Shown: piece by piece, positions 45,296 to 53,662 of the stretch
Layout of the letters: every line of letters starts with the position of its first letter
Numbering within the stretch: the stretch's first letter is position 1
DNA from: JAWRCU01 sp033542235
Lineage (GTDB): Bacteria > Pseudomonadota > Alphaproteobacteria > Rhizobiales > Rhizobiaceae
Reading direction: 5' to 3'
Assembly (NCBI RefSeq): GCF_033542235.1
Contig: NZ_JAWRCU010000003.1
Coordinates: 645,084-709,083 of the forward strand
Length of the DNA stretch: 64,000 nt
The notes under the pieces: model-generated
What the model saw: the letters and a program-made list of their open reading frames with translations, nothing else
Told to the model about the DNA's origin: nothing
The model's database searches: none
Program-made: the position numbers and the translations under genes

Positions 45296-45658
45296 TTTCC
45301 CCAAGCACCTCTTCAGGCGGGCCTCGATGCACGAGGCCCGCGCAATGTTCAACGCGGCGACGGCTTGTTTTGCCGGCATAGGCGCAGGGCAGGGGGGTGA
45401 TTTGCTTCGCTGGCCACCGAAACGAGGCGCATCCCGTTGCGGCCACGCAGGTCACATGTACTTGAGCCCTAGCTGCAGCTCTCCCTTCATCAACATGTCG
45501 CGGAATACTTGAAGCCCGAGAAGCTGTTCTTCTGCGCCAGCCCGACTTGGTTTGGCCGTAAAGTCATTCTTAACGATGACATTTGTCCCGAAGGCTGGCA
45601 GAAGTCAGGGTTGAGGGATGCTGGGCAACCCATGATCAGGCAACACGAGGAGATCGGA
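45296..45658. other. Intergenic region with a possible coding remnant
   Basis: No complete gene is seen in these 363 bases. On the minus strand a short open stretch at 45452-45604 reads LQVFRDMLMKGELQLGLKYM at its end, which looks like a protein C-terminus, with no start and no homologous body. It lies on the same strand as the decayed glycosyltransferase and may be the tail of a gene lost in the same event. The rest should hold the promoter of the lytic transglycosylase gene. Confidence 0.4.
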
Positions 45659-46471
45659 ATGGCAGTTTTTGCCAGAGTTAAAGTTTTTGCGGCAGCTTGC
45701 GGTATGTTGGGGCTCGCCGCAGGCGCCGCAGAGGCCGCCTCTTGCGGGAAGGACGGCAGTGGCTTCGCGGTCTGGCTCGCGAATTACAAGGCGAGCGTCG
45801 AAGCGCGTGGTATAGATGCATCGCCGCTGAACAGCGTCAGATACGACACCGGCATCATCCGCATCGACCGCAACCAGAAGGGTGCGTTCAGGGGCACGCT
45901 CGAGCAGTTCATGGCGCGTCGGGCGCCGGCATCCTATGTCAGCAAGGCCAAGGGCCTGATGAAGTCTCAGGCAGGGCTCCTGAAAAAGATCGAGGCCCGC
46001 TACGGCGTCCAGCCGGAGGTTCTGCTCGCCATCTGGGGGATGGAGACTGGCTTCGGCGCCAACTCAGGGAACAAGGACGTTTTCCAGCCGCTGGCGACGC
46101 TTGCCTATGACTGCCGCCGCTCGGAATTCTTCACAAATGAGCTGGATTCCGCGTTGGAGATCGCCCACAGAGGCTATATCCCGGCGAGCCAGATGAAGGG
46201 CGCTGGGTTCGGCGAGCTCGGCCAGACCCAGTTCCTTCCTTCGAAATATTTGCAATATGCGGTGGATTTCGACGGCGACGGCAGGCGCGATCTGATCCAC
46301 TCGCGCGCCGACGTGCTCGCCTCGACCGCGAATTTCCTGCGCGGACACGGGTGGCAGCCTGGCGGCGGCTACGGTCCCGGCGAAGTCAACTACCGCGTCT
46401 GGAACGACTGGAATCGGGCCTCGATATATCAGCAGGCGCTTGCCGAATTCGCGCGGCGCATCGCCAACTGA
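45659..46471 (+). CDS. Lytic murein transglycosylase
   Basis: A 270-residue exported enzyme that cleaves peptidoglycan glycan strands, leaving 1,6-anhydro ends. A signal peptide (AVFARVKVFAAACGMLGLAA) is followed by the catalytic domain with the Glu in LAIWGMETGFGANSGNKDVF near residue 125, then FGELGQTQFLPSKYLQYAVD and the acidic FDGDGRRDLIHSRADVLAST. This is the MltB-type SLT_2 family. I chose the ATG at 45659, with GAGGAGATCGGA just upstream. A terminator follows at 46495. Confidence 0.92.
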   Translation: MAVFARVKVFAAACGMLGLAAGAAEAASCGKDGSGFAVWLANYKASVEARGIDASPLNSVRYDTGIIRIDRNQKGAFRGTLEQFMARRAPASYVSKAKGLMKSQAGLLKKIEARYGVQPEVLLAIWGMETGFGANSGNKDVFQPLATLAYDCRRSEFFTNELDSALEIAHRGYIPASQMKGAGFGELGQTQFLPSKYLQYAVDFDGDGRRDLIHSRADVLASTANFLRGHGWQPGGGYGPGEVNYRVWNDWNRASIYQQALAEFARRIAN

Positions 46472-46494
46472 TCGAATTCAGCATCGCGAGTAAG

Positions 46495-46519
46495 AAAGCC
46501 CGGCCAGCGCCGGGCTTTT
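46495..46519. terminator. Bidirectional rho-independent terminator
   Basis: AAAGCCCGGC and GCCGGGCTTT form a ten-base stem with a CAGC-type loop. The plus strand continues TTTTGCTTTT, and the minus strand continues with TTTC. It lies 23 bases past the lytic transglycosylase stop and five bases past the stop of the convergent lipoprotein gene, so it can serve both. Confidence 0.88.
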
Positions 46520-46523
46520 GCTT

Positions 46524-47165
46524 TTAGGCGTCGCCGTTCACATTGATGTAATCGTAGATATAGGTGAACGAGGGCTGGTTGCGGTTGGCGGGCTCGCGCA
46601 GTCCGGCAACGGTTCCGAGCGAGGCCGCGAAGTTGTTGCAGTTGAAGCCGAACATGCGCCATTTCGGCGGATTGGCGAGATAAGATCTCACTTTCGCGAG
46701 AAGCTGCTGATACTGATTTTCTGTCAGCGAGACGCGATAGGCGGCGGTCGCCGGGAAGGTGCAGTCGTTGAAGTCCGGCTCGAGCTGTGCCGAGATCGGC
46801 ACGAGGGCTCCGGCATAGAGCCCGACCGGACCGAAATCGGGAAACAGGCCGATATACTGCCGCGTTGTCGGTTTGCCTGCCGCATCCAGCCGGCCGAACA
46901 CGACGTATAGATGGCCGGAAGGCACGGAGAGCGCCGGCCGGAGGCGGAACTCCATATAGGCCGGGTCGCCCGGCCTTGTCCGCTGGGCGGTCACTGTTTC
47001 GTTCCGCCCTCCCGCGCTGCCCCAGGACGCACAGGTGAGCTTCGGGAAATCGACGGCGTAGCCGAGCGGCGCCATCGCCGCTGTGCCTTCCATCGACACG
47101 GACTGACAGCCCGCCAGCGCTGCCGCGAGAACGACCGCGGTGGCAGCCCTCTGAAATTTCGGCAC
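46524..47165 (-). CDS. Lipoprotein of unknown family, possible permuted papain-like fold
   Basis: A 213-residue exported lipoprotein. The lipobox LAGCQSVS sits after a hydrophobic stretch (TAVVLAAALAGC). I chose the GTG at 47165, with GAGGGG five bases upstream. In the mature part a strand with GHLYVVFGRLD precedes a helical region and then MFGFNCNNFAASLGTVAGL near the C-terminus. A His in an early strand followed by NCxxF on a later helix is the arrangement of circularly permuted NlpC/P60-type proteins. I do not recognise the family by name and the activity is a guess. It converges on the transglycosylase gene. Confidence 0.72.
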   Translation of the reverse strand: MPKFQRAATAVVLAAALAGCQSVSMEGTAAMAPLGYAVDFPKLTCASWGSAGGRNETVTAQRTRPGDPAYMEFRLRPALSVPSGHLYVVFGRLDAAGKPTTRQYIGLFPDFGPVGLYAGALVPISAQLEPDFNDCTFPATAAYRVSLTENQYQQLLAKVRSYLANPPKWRMFGFNCNNFAASLGTVAGLREPANRNQPSFTYIYDYINVNGDA

Positions 47166-47277
47166 GAACACCCCTCGAGTGCAGTTCAACGCTCGGTGGT
47201 TATCATGCGAAAGGTTTATTTTGAACCCGCGACGCCGACGTGATCGGCGACTGACGCCACTAAGATGCCGTCCTGCA

Positions 47278-47865
47278 TCAGTAAATGTGAGGAATCACGC
47301 GTTTGGTCCTCGCCTTATAGTCGCGATATTCCTCGCCAAACGCCTCCTCCATCAGCCGCTCCTCCGGGCCGATGCGCGAGAAGAACAGGAACCCAAAGCC
47401 GACGACACCCGCCGCGCCGGCGACCCAGTTGGGCAGGAGCAGTGCCTGCGCGAGCGCCATCAGCCAGAAGGCGGTGTACATCGGATGACGGACGCGCCCA
47501 TAGGTGCCGCCGGTGACCAGCCTGTGATCCTCCTTGAGCTGCAGCGAGACCGACCACATCCTGCCGAGCGCCTTGTGGGTGAGGCGGAACATGACCAGCG
47601 ATGCGGCCGCCGCCAATATGCCAAGCGCGAGGAGCGGCCAGGATGGCTGGTAGTCGGCAAATGACGGCTGACCGGTCGCCACATAGATCGCCGGCAGGAC
47701 GCCGAGCCCGGTGAGGGAGATTGTCAACCGAACCCGGTCCGCGAACTTCTTGCGGTCGACGCTGACACGGGCGCGGCGGGCGCGCCGTTCGAACGGATAG
47801 CGCAGGATGTACCAGCCCACCGCCATCAGCACCCAGGCGGTCTTTCCGGCTAGGACGAGGCTCAT
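47278..47865 (-). CDS. ICMT/PEMT-type membrane methyltransferase
   Basis: A 195-residue membrane protein with about five hydrophobic segments. The conserved cofactor-binding end is HRLVTGGTYGRVRHPMYTAF, then GEEYRDYKARTKRVIPHIY, which is the isoprenylcysteine carboxyl methyltransferase / phospholipid methyltransferase signature. In bacteria such proteins methylate small molecules, lipids or unknown targets. The start ATGA overlaps the stop of the hydrolase gene upstream, so both are made together. The natural substrate is unknown. Confidence 0.88.
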   Translation of the reverse strand: MSLVLAGKTAWVLMAVGWYILRYPFERRARRARVSVDRKKFADRVRLTISLTGLGVLPAIYVATGQPSFADYQPSWPLLALGILAAAASLVMFRLTHKALGRMWSVSLQLKEDHRLVTGGTYGRVRHPMYTAFWLMALAQALLLPNWVAGAAGVVGFGFLFFSRIGPEERLMEEAFGEEYRDYKARTKRVIPHIY

Positions 47866-49049
47866 TTGGCTTGCACCTGCGCCGGCGCGGCAACTCCGGA
47901 CCATTCTTCGGTGAGCCCGCCGCGGCGAGCAATATCGGCGAAGGGCTGGGGCCCGCACAGGATTGCGTGATAGGAATAATGCGAGCGGCGTTCGACGGCG
48001 AACACGAATTGCCGGTGCACCCGGAAGAAATCGCGCCTGATGGCGTGGTAGTTTGCCGGCTCCATCTGGTTGCGGAAACGCACCTTGGTCGTGTTCTGGT
48101 TGGGTCCCGCTTGTCCAGCGACCAGCTCAGCCGGGTTGGTGCCATAGAAATTGAGAATATCGGTGACCGACTGCACGTCGAGCCACGGCCTGTCCGCCAC
48201 CACGATGGATTTCACAGCGCTGCCGAGTCGCTTGGCGGCGGGGTGCAGTGCGATCTTCAACAGGCTCGAGCCAACCGTCAGCAGCCCTGCCCGGTCCGTC
48301 GCCTCTGTGACCTTCAGGCCATCGGCGAGCGCCATGATCGCGGCGATGGCGCCGAAGGAATGCCCGCAGAAGAGTATCTCTTCTGCCTTCGTGGCCCCGA
48401 CCCGCCGCGATACATCTGCCGACAGCAGCGCGAAGCGCGCCTCGATGTCGGGCCGGCGGCCCCGCGCCAGGTCGCGCGCGAAAGCCCAGTCGTCCATGAC
48501 GAGCAGGAAATGCAGCTTGCGCGTCGCACAGGCGAGCACCAGCAGAAAGCCTATCGCCGCAAGCAACCAGCCGGCCATATGCGGTGCGACCGTGAAGAAT
48601 GAAGTGCCTAAGAGATAGCCGAGCCATGCGGCGATTGCCGCGCCGGCGAGCACCAGCAGCGGAAAAATGAAAAAGAGGCCGTAGCGTATGCCGGTCCGCA
48701 AATACCGGAAGAAGGTGCCGGTCGCGATGAAATCGACGAGCGCTACAAGCCCGCCGGCCAGGCGAGATACGGGATTGCGCGCCGCGTAGCTCTCGCTTAG
48801 TTCGCCGAGGCCATAGACGACGATCTCGCTTTCGGTCGCCCAATCGTCGCCGGATGCGCTTACGCGGAACGAGCCCATGCCGAGGCGGGCTTCTGCCGCC
48901 GGCTCGGTGGCGATCTCAGACGGCTTCAGCGTCATGCCATAGACCGGCGCGGTCTTTGCGGCCTCGCGCAGGAAGCGCCGGCAATGCGCCCCGACTGGAA
49001 TCGGCTCGAAGCCAGGGAACATCAGCACCAGGCGGGAGCTCACTGCCAT
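47862..49049 (-). CDS. Membrane-embedded alpha/beta-hydrolase-like protein
   Basis: A 395-residue protein. The N-terminus RLVLMFPGFEPIPVGAHCRR resembles a lipase oxyanion loop. Two hydrophobic helices near residues 120-175 interrupt the fold. The nucleophile elbow EILFCGHSFGAIAAIMALAD (GHSFG) follows near residue 240, and a conserved C-terminal FFRVHRQFVFAVERRSHYSY with YHAILCGP holds candidate His residues. The ATG at 49049 is preceded by CCGGAGCG. It overlaps the ICMT-type gene by four bases. A lipid or ester target is suggested by the fold; no function is known. Confidence 0.72.
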   Translation of the reverse strand: MAVSSRLVLMFPGFEPIPVGAHCRRFLREAAKTAPVYGMTLKPSEIATEPAAEARLGMGSFRVSASGDDWATESEIVVYGLGELSESYAARNPVSRLAGGLVALVDFIATGTFFRYLRTGIRYGLFFIFPLLVLAGAAIAAWLGYLLGTSFFTVAPHMAGWLLAAIGFLLVLACATRKLHFLLVMDDWAFARDLARGRRPDIEARFALLSADVSRRVGATKAEEILFCGHSFGAIAAIMALADGLKVTEATDRAGLLTVGSSLLKIALHPAAKRLGSAVKSIVVADRPWLDVQSVTDILNFYGTNPAELVAGQAGPNQNTTKVRFRNQMEPANYHAIRRDFFRVHRQFVFAVERRSHYSYHAILCGPQPFADIARRGGLTEEWSGVAAPAQVQAK

Positions 49050-49080
49050 ACGGTCGCTCCGGCCCGCCACGCTGGTGACG

Positions 49081-50304
49081 TCATTTCCTCCGGTCGCGCG
49101 CCGCGAGTGTCCTCAGCCTCAGCGCGTTGAGGCGGATGAAGCCTTCCGCATCCTTCTGGTCGTAGGCGCCGCGGTCATCCTCGAAAGTCACGAGATCATT
49201 CCGGTAGAGCGACTTCGTCGATTCGCGGCCGGTGACGATGACATTGCCCTTGTAGAGCTTCAGCCTGACTTTGCCGTCGACATCCTGCTGGCTCTTGTCG
49301 ATGAGCGCCTGCAGCATCTCGCGTTCCGGCGAGAACCAGAAGCCGTTGTAGATGAGCTCCGCATAGCGCGGCATCAGCTCGTCCTTGAGGTGGGCGGCGC
49401 CGCGGTCGAGCGTGATCGATTCGATCGCGCGATGCGCGGCGAGCAGGATGGTGCCGCCGGGTGTCTCGTAGACGCCGCGGCTCTTCATGCCGACGAAGCG
49501 GTTCTCCACCAGGTCCAGCCGGCCGATGCCGTTGTCGCGCCCAAGATCGTTGAGCGCGGCGAGCAGGCTCGCCGGCGAAAGCGCCTTGCCGTTCAGCGCG
49601 ACCGCATCGCCCTTTTTGAATTCGATGGTGATCTCGGTGACGCTGTCCGGTGCATCCATCGGCGAGACAGAACGCTGGTGCACGAATTCCGGCGGCTCCT
49701 GCCACGGGTCCTCCAGCACCTTGCCCTCGGAGGAGGAGTGCAGAAGGTTGGCGTCGACCGAGAACGGCGCCTCGCCGCGCTTGTCCTTGGCGATCGGGAT
49801 CTGGTGCTTCTCGGCAAAGTCGAGCAGATCGGTGCGCGACTTGAACGACCAGTCGCGCCACGGCGCAATCACCTTGATATCGGGGTTCAGCGCATAGGCC
49901 GACAGCTCGAAGCGCACTTGGTCGTTGCCTTTGCCCGTCGCCCCGTGGGCAATGGCGTCGGCACCGGTCTCGCCAGCGATTTCGACCAGATGCTTGGAGA
50001 TCAGCGGGCGCGCGATCGAGGTGCCGAGCAGGTACAGCCCCTCATACTGCGCATTGGCGCGGAACATCGGGAAAACGAAGTCGCGGACGAACTCCTCGCG
50101 CACGTCCACCATGCGGATGTCCTTGACGCCAAGCATCTCGGCCTTTTTGCGGGCCGGCTCCAGCTCGCCGCCCTGGCCGAGATCGGCGGTGAAGGTGACG
50201 ACTTCGGCGCCGAGTTCAGTCTGAAGCCACTTGAGGATGATCGAAGTATCGAGCCCGCCCGAATAGGCGAGCACGACCTTTTTCACGTCTTTCCACTTTG
50301 CCAT
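49081..50304 (-). CDS. argG: Argininosuccinate synthase
   Basis: A 407-residue enzyme that joins citrulline and aspartate with ATP in arginine synthesis. The ATP loop is VVLAYSGGLDTSIILKWLQ near residue 8, followed by IAHGATGKGNDQVRFELSAY, and the citrulline/aspartate contacts in SVDANLLHSSSEGKVLEDPW. An in-frame codon one position upstream is TTG; I chose the ATG that gives MAKWKDVKK. No other arg gene is near. Confidence 0.97.
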   Translation of the reverse strand: MAKWKDVKKVVLAYSGGLDTSIILKWLQTELGAEVVTFTADLGQGGELEPARKKAEMLGVKDIRMVDVREEFVRDFVFPMFRANAQYEGLYLLGTSIARPLISKHLVEIAGETGADAIAHGATGKGNDQVRFELSAYALNPDIKVIAPWRDWSFKSRTDLLDFAEKHQIPIAKDKRGEAPFSVDANLLHSSSEGKVLEDPWQEPPEFVHQRSVSPMDAPDSVTEITIEFKKGDAVALNGKALSPASLLAALNDLGRDNGIGRLDLVENRFVGMKSRGVYETPGGTILLAAHRAIESITLDRGAAHLKDELMPRYAELIYNGFWFSPEREMLQALIDKSQQDVDGKVRLKLYKGNVIVTGRESTKSLYRNDLVTFEDDRGAYDQKDAEGFIRLNALRLRTLAARDRRK

Positions 50305-50365
50305 CAAAATCCCCGGAAAATTCGCCGGTCTTTTAGCAGGACCGCGGGCGACCGCAAGCTCGCAT

Positions 50366-51172
50366 TCAGCGCCGGCGTCTGGCCTCGACGCCCCATTCGA
50401 CCAAGGTCGCGAGCGCAGAGAAGATGATCAAGGTCGAAAGTCCGCCGAGCACGACGTCTGAAAGGTAATGTCCGCCGAATGCCACCCTGAGCCCGCATGC
50501 GAAGATCGCAGTCGCAACGGCAATGATCGCTCCGACGCGCCGCTGAGAGGGCGGCAGCAGCGGGACGAGGCAGATCAGCCAAAAGATCGACGACGCCTCT
50601 CCGGACACGAAGGAGCAGTTGGATTGGCAGGCATTTGACCATTCGCCGGCCGGTACGAATGGCAGATTTCCGCCGAAGAGCTCGGTCGAGACCGGCCGAG
50701 GCCGTCCCCAATGGTTCTTGAGCAAGACATTCACCAACAGGCCGGGGCCGAGCACAAGGGCAATCAGCGCTGTGGCGGCGAAACGGGTGCGGCTATGCTC
50801 GAAGCTACGACCCGCTGTGATTTCGCTCGCCAGCACCGCAATCACGACGATCGCCACCGCGATCGGCAGGTAATGGAAGAAGGCGCGCAGTACCTGCCAG
50901 AAGGCACTTGATGCGGCAGGAAAAGCACCGCAGGCCGTCTGGGCCGAGCCGCCGGCACAAGGTGTGCTGGCGAAGAAGAACTCGGAGACGGCGCGGTCGA
51001 GCTGCGGCTCGCCATGGAACACGATCGCCAGCGCAATCCATAATGCCAGCAAGGCGAGCAGGAAGACCGGATCGGCCCAAAGGCCGAACGCCGACGCTGC
51101 CCGGGTTTCCTGCCCGACATCTGCTTGTCTTTGACCTGTCACGAGATCCGTCGAACGCAATTGAGTAAGCAT
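50366..51172 (-). CDS. PAP2 family phosphatase, LpxE-like
   Basis: A 268-residue membrane phosphatase with about six hydrophobic segments. The three PAP2 motifs are seen: KNHWGRPRP (K-x6-R-P), CSFVSGEASSIFW in place of PSGH, and RVAFGGHYLSD (R-x5-H-x3-D). The usual His of PSGH is Glu here. Members remove phosphate from lipid A or from polyprenyl or other lipid phosphates in the periplasm. An alternative ATG at 51217 would add 15 residues. It is divergent from a GT39 transferase, which suggests a shared envelope lipid target. Confidence 0.85.
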   Translation of the reverse strand: MLTQLRSTDLVTGQRQADVGQETRAASAFGLWADPVFLLALLALWIALAIVFHGEPQLDRAVSEFFFASTPCAGGSAQTACGAFPAASSAFWQVLRAFFHYLPIAVAIVVIAVLASEITAGRSFEHSRTRFAATALIALVLGPGLLVNVLLKNHWGRPRPVSTELFGGNLPFVPAGEWSNACQSNCSFVSGEASSIFWLICLVPLLPPSQRRVGAIIAVATAIFACGLRVAFGGHYLSDVVLGGLSTLIIFSALATLVEWGVEARRRR

Positions 51173-51294
51173 GAATCGCCGGCGCGCTTGCGCCGTTCGG
51201 AAGTGCGATCCTGCCATGCAGCTAACCGCCTAAACAAGTTGCCGCAATGACGCGTCTCTTTTGCTGTCGGTTTTCAGCACGGTTCCGATCGGTT

Positions 51295-52794
51295 ATGGAG
51301 GGCGCCGTGAACGCCACCCTTGCTCCCACCCTTCAATCTTCCGGCACCTCGCTGCTCCAGGCTGAGCGCGGCCAGGCGCTGCTTTGGCTCCTGCTCCTCG
51401 GCATACTTGCGCTCAGGATCGCCGGGCTCGCCCTCTCCAACGCTGAGCTCTACTATGACGAGGCACAGTATTGGGCATGGGCGCAGGACCCTGCATTCGG
51501 CTATTATACCAAGCCGCCGCTGGTCGCCTGGGTGATCGCGGCGACGACCTCGCTCTGCGGCGACACACCGTTCTGCGTGCGTCTGCCTTCGCCCATAATG
51601 CATTTCGCGATCTCGCTCGTGATCTATGCGACCGCCGCGAAGCTGCATTCACGCCGTGTGGGCTTCTGGGCGGCGCTCGTCTACGCGGTGATGCCCGGCA
51701 CTTCGATTTCGGCCACGCTGATGTCGACGGACGTGCCGCTCCTTCTGTTCTGGGCCCTCGCGCTTCTGGCGCTCGCCTATCACGTCGAGCGGCCTTCACT
51801 CGCAGCCGGGCTTGCCATGGGCGCGGCGATCGGCCTTGGGCTCAATGCCAAATATGCAATGGGCTTCTTCATCCTCTGCTATGCGGCTTACGCGATCGTT
51901 TCGCCGAAGGCGCGGGCGAGCCTGAGGCATCCCGGCACCTGGGCTGGGCTGGTGGTGGCGCTCGCCATGATTGCACCCAATCTCCTGTGGAACGCAGAGC
52001 ACCAGTTTGCGACTTTCGAACATACCCGGGAGAATGCCGATTGGGGCGGTCGCTTCCCGAATGTGATGGGGCTGCTGGCCTTCATCGGCACGCAGGCGGC
52101 GATTATCGGGCCCGTCCCCTTTGCGGCGTTCATACTCGCCTGGCGGGGCAATGCCTCTCCTGTCGAGAAGGAACCGCGGCGCTTGGCGCTCGCCATGTCA
52201 CTGCCGGTCTTCTTCCTCATCGCGGCCCAGGCGATCATTTCCAAAGCGAACGGCAACTGGGCGGCGACCGCGTTCCCTACAGCCGTGATCCTGGCGACGG
52301 CGGTGATGCTGGCGCTCGACTGGCGGCGCGGCATGATCGCCACCATGATTATTTCGGCGGTGGCCCTTGTCGGCATCACCTTCGCCGGCTCGCTCGCAGG
52401 CACGGTAACAAGCGGCCCGATCGGCCGCGAGCTCGGTAAAATGACGGGCTGGGGCGAGTTCGCCACGAAGGTGCGAAGCCTCGCCGAAACCAATGACCTG
52501 AGGACTGTGGTCTTCATGGGTCGGGGGCTCACCGCCTCCATGATCTACGAGCTGCGCGGCAGCGGGCTCGACATACGCACCTATGCCGCCCACCGAAATT
52601 CCCCTAACGACCATTTCGAGATGACGCGGCCCTGGAGCCCGGGCGATCCTGGCCCGGTCCTCCTGATCTATCCCGGCACCGAAGCGCCACCTGCGGCCGT
52701 GGCTCCGCGCGCCAGGCTCGTCGAACAGTTCAAGACGGGGATTTTCATCACACGCGGAGTCGATTGGCTGGCCTCCGCCTATCGGCTCGACTGA
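51295..52794 (+). CDS. GT39/ArnT-like membrane glycosyltransferase
   Basis: A 499-residue integral membrane protein with about eleven hydrophobic segments. The first external loop carries the catalytic-type acid pair ELYYDEAQYWAWAQDPAFG near residue 53, followed by YYTKPPLVAWVIA, as in dolichyl-phosphate-mannose protein mannosyltransferases and ArnT/RgtA-C type enzymes that use polyprenyl-phosphate sugars. In rhizobia, relatives add galacturonic acid to lipid A or core; donor and acceptor here are unproven. An in-frame GTG at 51307 is an alternative start. Divergent from the PAP2 gene. Confidence 0.88.
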   Translation: MEGAVNATLAPTLQSSGTSLLQAERGQALLWLLLLGILALRIAGLALSNAELYYDEAQYWAWAQDPAFGYYTKPPLVAWVIAATTSLCGDTPFCVRLPSPIMHFAISLVIYATAAKLHSRRVGFWAALVYAVMPGTSISATLMSTDVPLLLFWALALLALAYHVERPSLAAGLAMGAAIGLGLNAKYAMGFFILCYAAYAIVSPKARASLRHPGTWAGLVVALAMIAPNLLWNAEHQFATFEHTRENADWGGRFPNVMGLLAFIGTQAAIIGPVPFAAFILAWRGNASPVEKEPRRLALAMSLPVFFLIAAQAIISKANGNWAATAFPTAVILATAVMLALDWRRGMIATMIISAVALVGITFAGSLAGTVTSGPIGRELGKMTGWGEFATKVRSLAETNDLRTVVFMGRGLTASMIYELRGSGLDIRTYAAHRNSPNDHFEMTRPWSPGDPGPVLLIYPGTEAPPAAVAPRARLVEQFKTGIFITRGVDWLASAYRLD

Positions 52795-52813
52795 GCGTTT
52801 GAGCTCCAGTCTG

Positions 52814-52916
52814 GAGCACCGGACCGAAAAGCGCGTAACGGTTTCGAACGAATCCGATGCGTAAAACAAAGAGATAGACCGGCATGCCGATTCAGTTTGA
52901 ACGCACGCAGCTCTAG
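52814..52916 (+). repeat. GCATCGGACCGAAAAG palindromic repeat, family B
   Basis: Reads GGAGCACCGGACCGAAAAGC, then GGTTTCGAACGAATCCGATGC, GTAAAACAAAGAGATAGACC and ends CAGCTCTAG. It is between the glycosyltransferase and LysE genes. Confidence 0.85.
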
Positions 52917-53015
52917 AGAAGCAGGGTGACAGATCGCAATGACGCGTTGGTTCCGACAACTGGCCGCGGGAGGTCTTTTCCGCTAGGTTGCGTTTGCTTC
53001 AATTCCGGCCAGCCC

Positions 53016-53657
53016 ATGTCCTTCATCCCCGACCTCACCACTATCATCCAGTTTGCGATCGCCACCTTCATCATCGCCATCACGCCCGGCCCGGACATGA
53101 CCTTGTTTGTCGGGCGCGCGCTGTCGCAGGGCCGGGCAGCCGGCTTCGCATGCATGGCAGGCGCCATGGCCGGCATTGTCGTGCACACGACGCTGGTCGC
53201 CCTCGGGCTCTCGGCACTCATTGTGGCGGCGCCGAAGGCCTTTCTCGCACTGAAGATCGCTGGCGGCGGCTACCTGATGTTCCTGGCATGGCAGGCCGTC
53301 AGGAAGGGAGCGGCGTTCTCGCCGGACAGAAAGGCCGGTCCGCAGCGTAGCCTGCTGCAGAATTGGATGACGGGGCTCGCCATCAATCTGATGAACCCGA
53401 AGATCATCCTGTTCTTCATGACCTTCCTACCGCAATTCGTCTCGGCCGATGATCCGCACGCACCCGGCAAGCTCTTCTTCCTCGGGATATCGTTCATCAT
53501 CCTGGCCTTGCCGGTCGTCATCCCGATGGTGATCGCCGCCGATCGCTTCGCGGCGCTTCTGCGCAAGAGCCCGACCGTGACGCGCGTGATCGACTACCTG
53601 TTCGCCGGGGTCTTTTCAGCCTTCGCGATCAAAATTCTCACGGCGCACGCGAAATAG
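53016..53657 (+). CDS. LysE/RhtB family amino-acid exporter
   Basis: A 213-residue membrane protein with six hydrophobic segments. The family motif is FIIAITPGPDMTLFVGRALS near residue 17, followed by GRAAGFACMAGAMAGIVVHT, and the second half has NLMNPKIILFFMTFLPQFV. LysE/RhtB proteins export basic amino acids or homoserine/threonine derivatives. I chose the ATG at MSFIPDLTTIIQF. The substrate is not determinable from sequence. Confidence 0.93.
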   Translation: MSFIPDLTTIIQFAIATFIIAITPGPDMTLFVGRALSQGRAAGFACMAGAMAGIVVHTTLVALGLSALIVAAPKAFLALKIAGGGYLMFLAWQAVRKGAAFSPDRKAGPQRSLLQNWMTGLAINLMNPKIILFFMTFLPQFVSADDPHAPGKLFFLGISFIILALPVVIPMVIAADRFAALLRKSPTVTRVIDYLFAGVFSAFAIKILTAHAK

Positions 53658-53662
53658 TCGGC

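Noticed and set aside
49075..50427. Plus-strand frame of 450 codons over argG
   Set aside because: Antisense shadow of a highly conserved gene; composition is biased to Arg, Asp and His.
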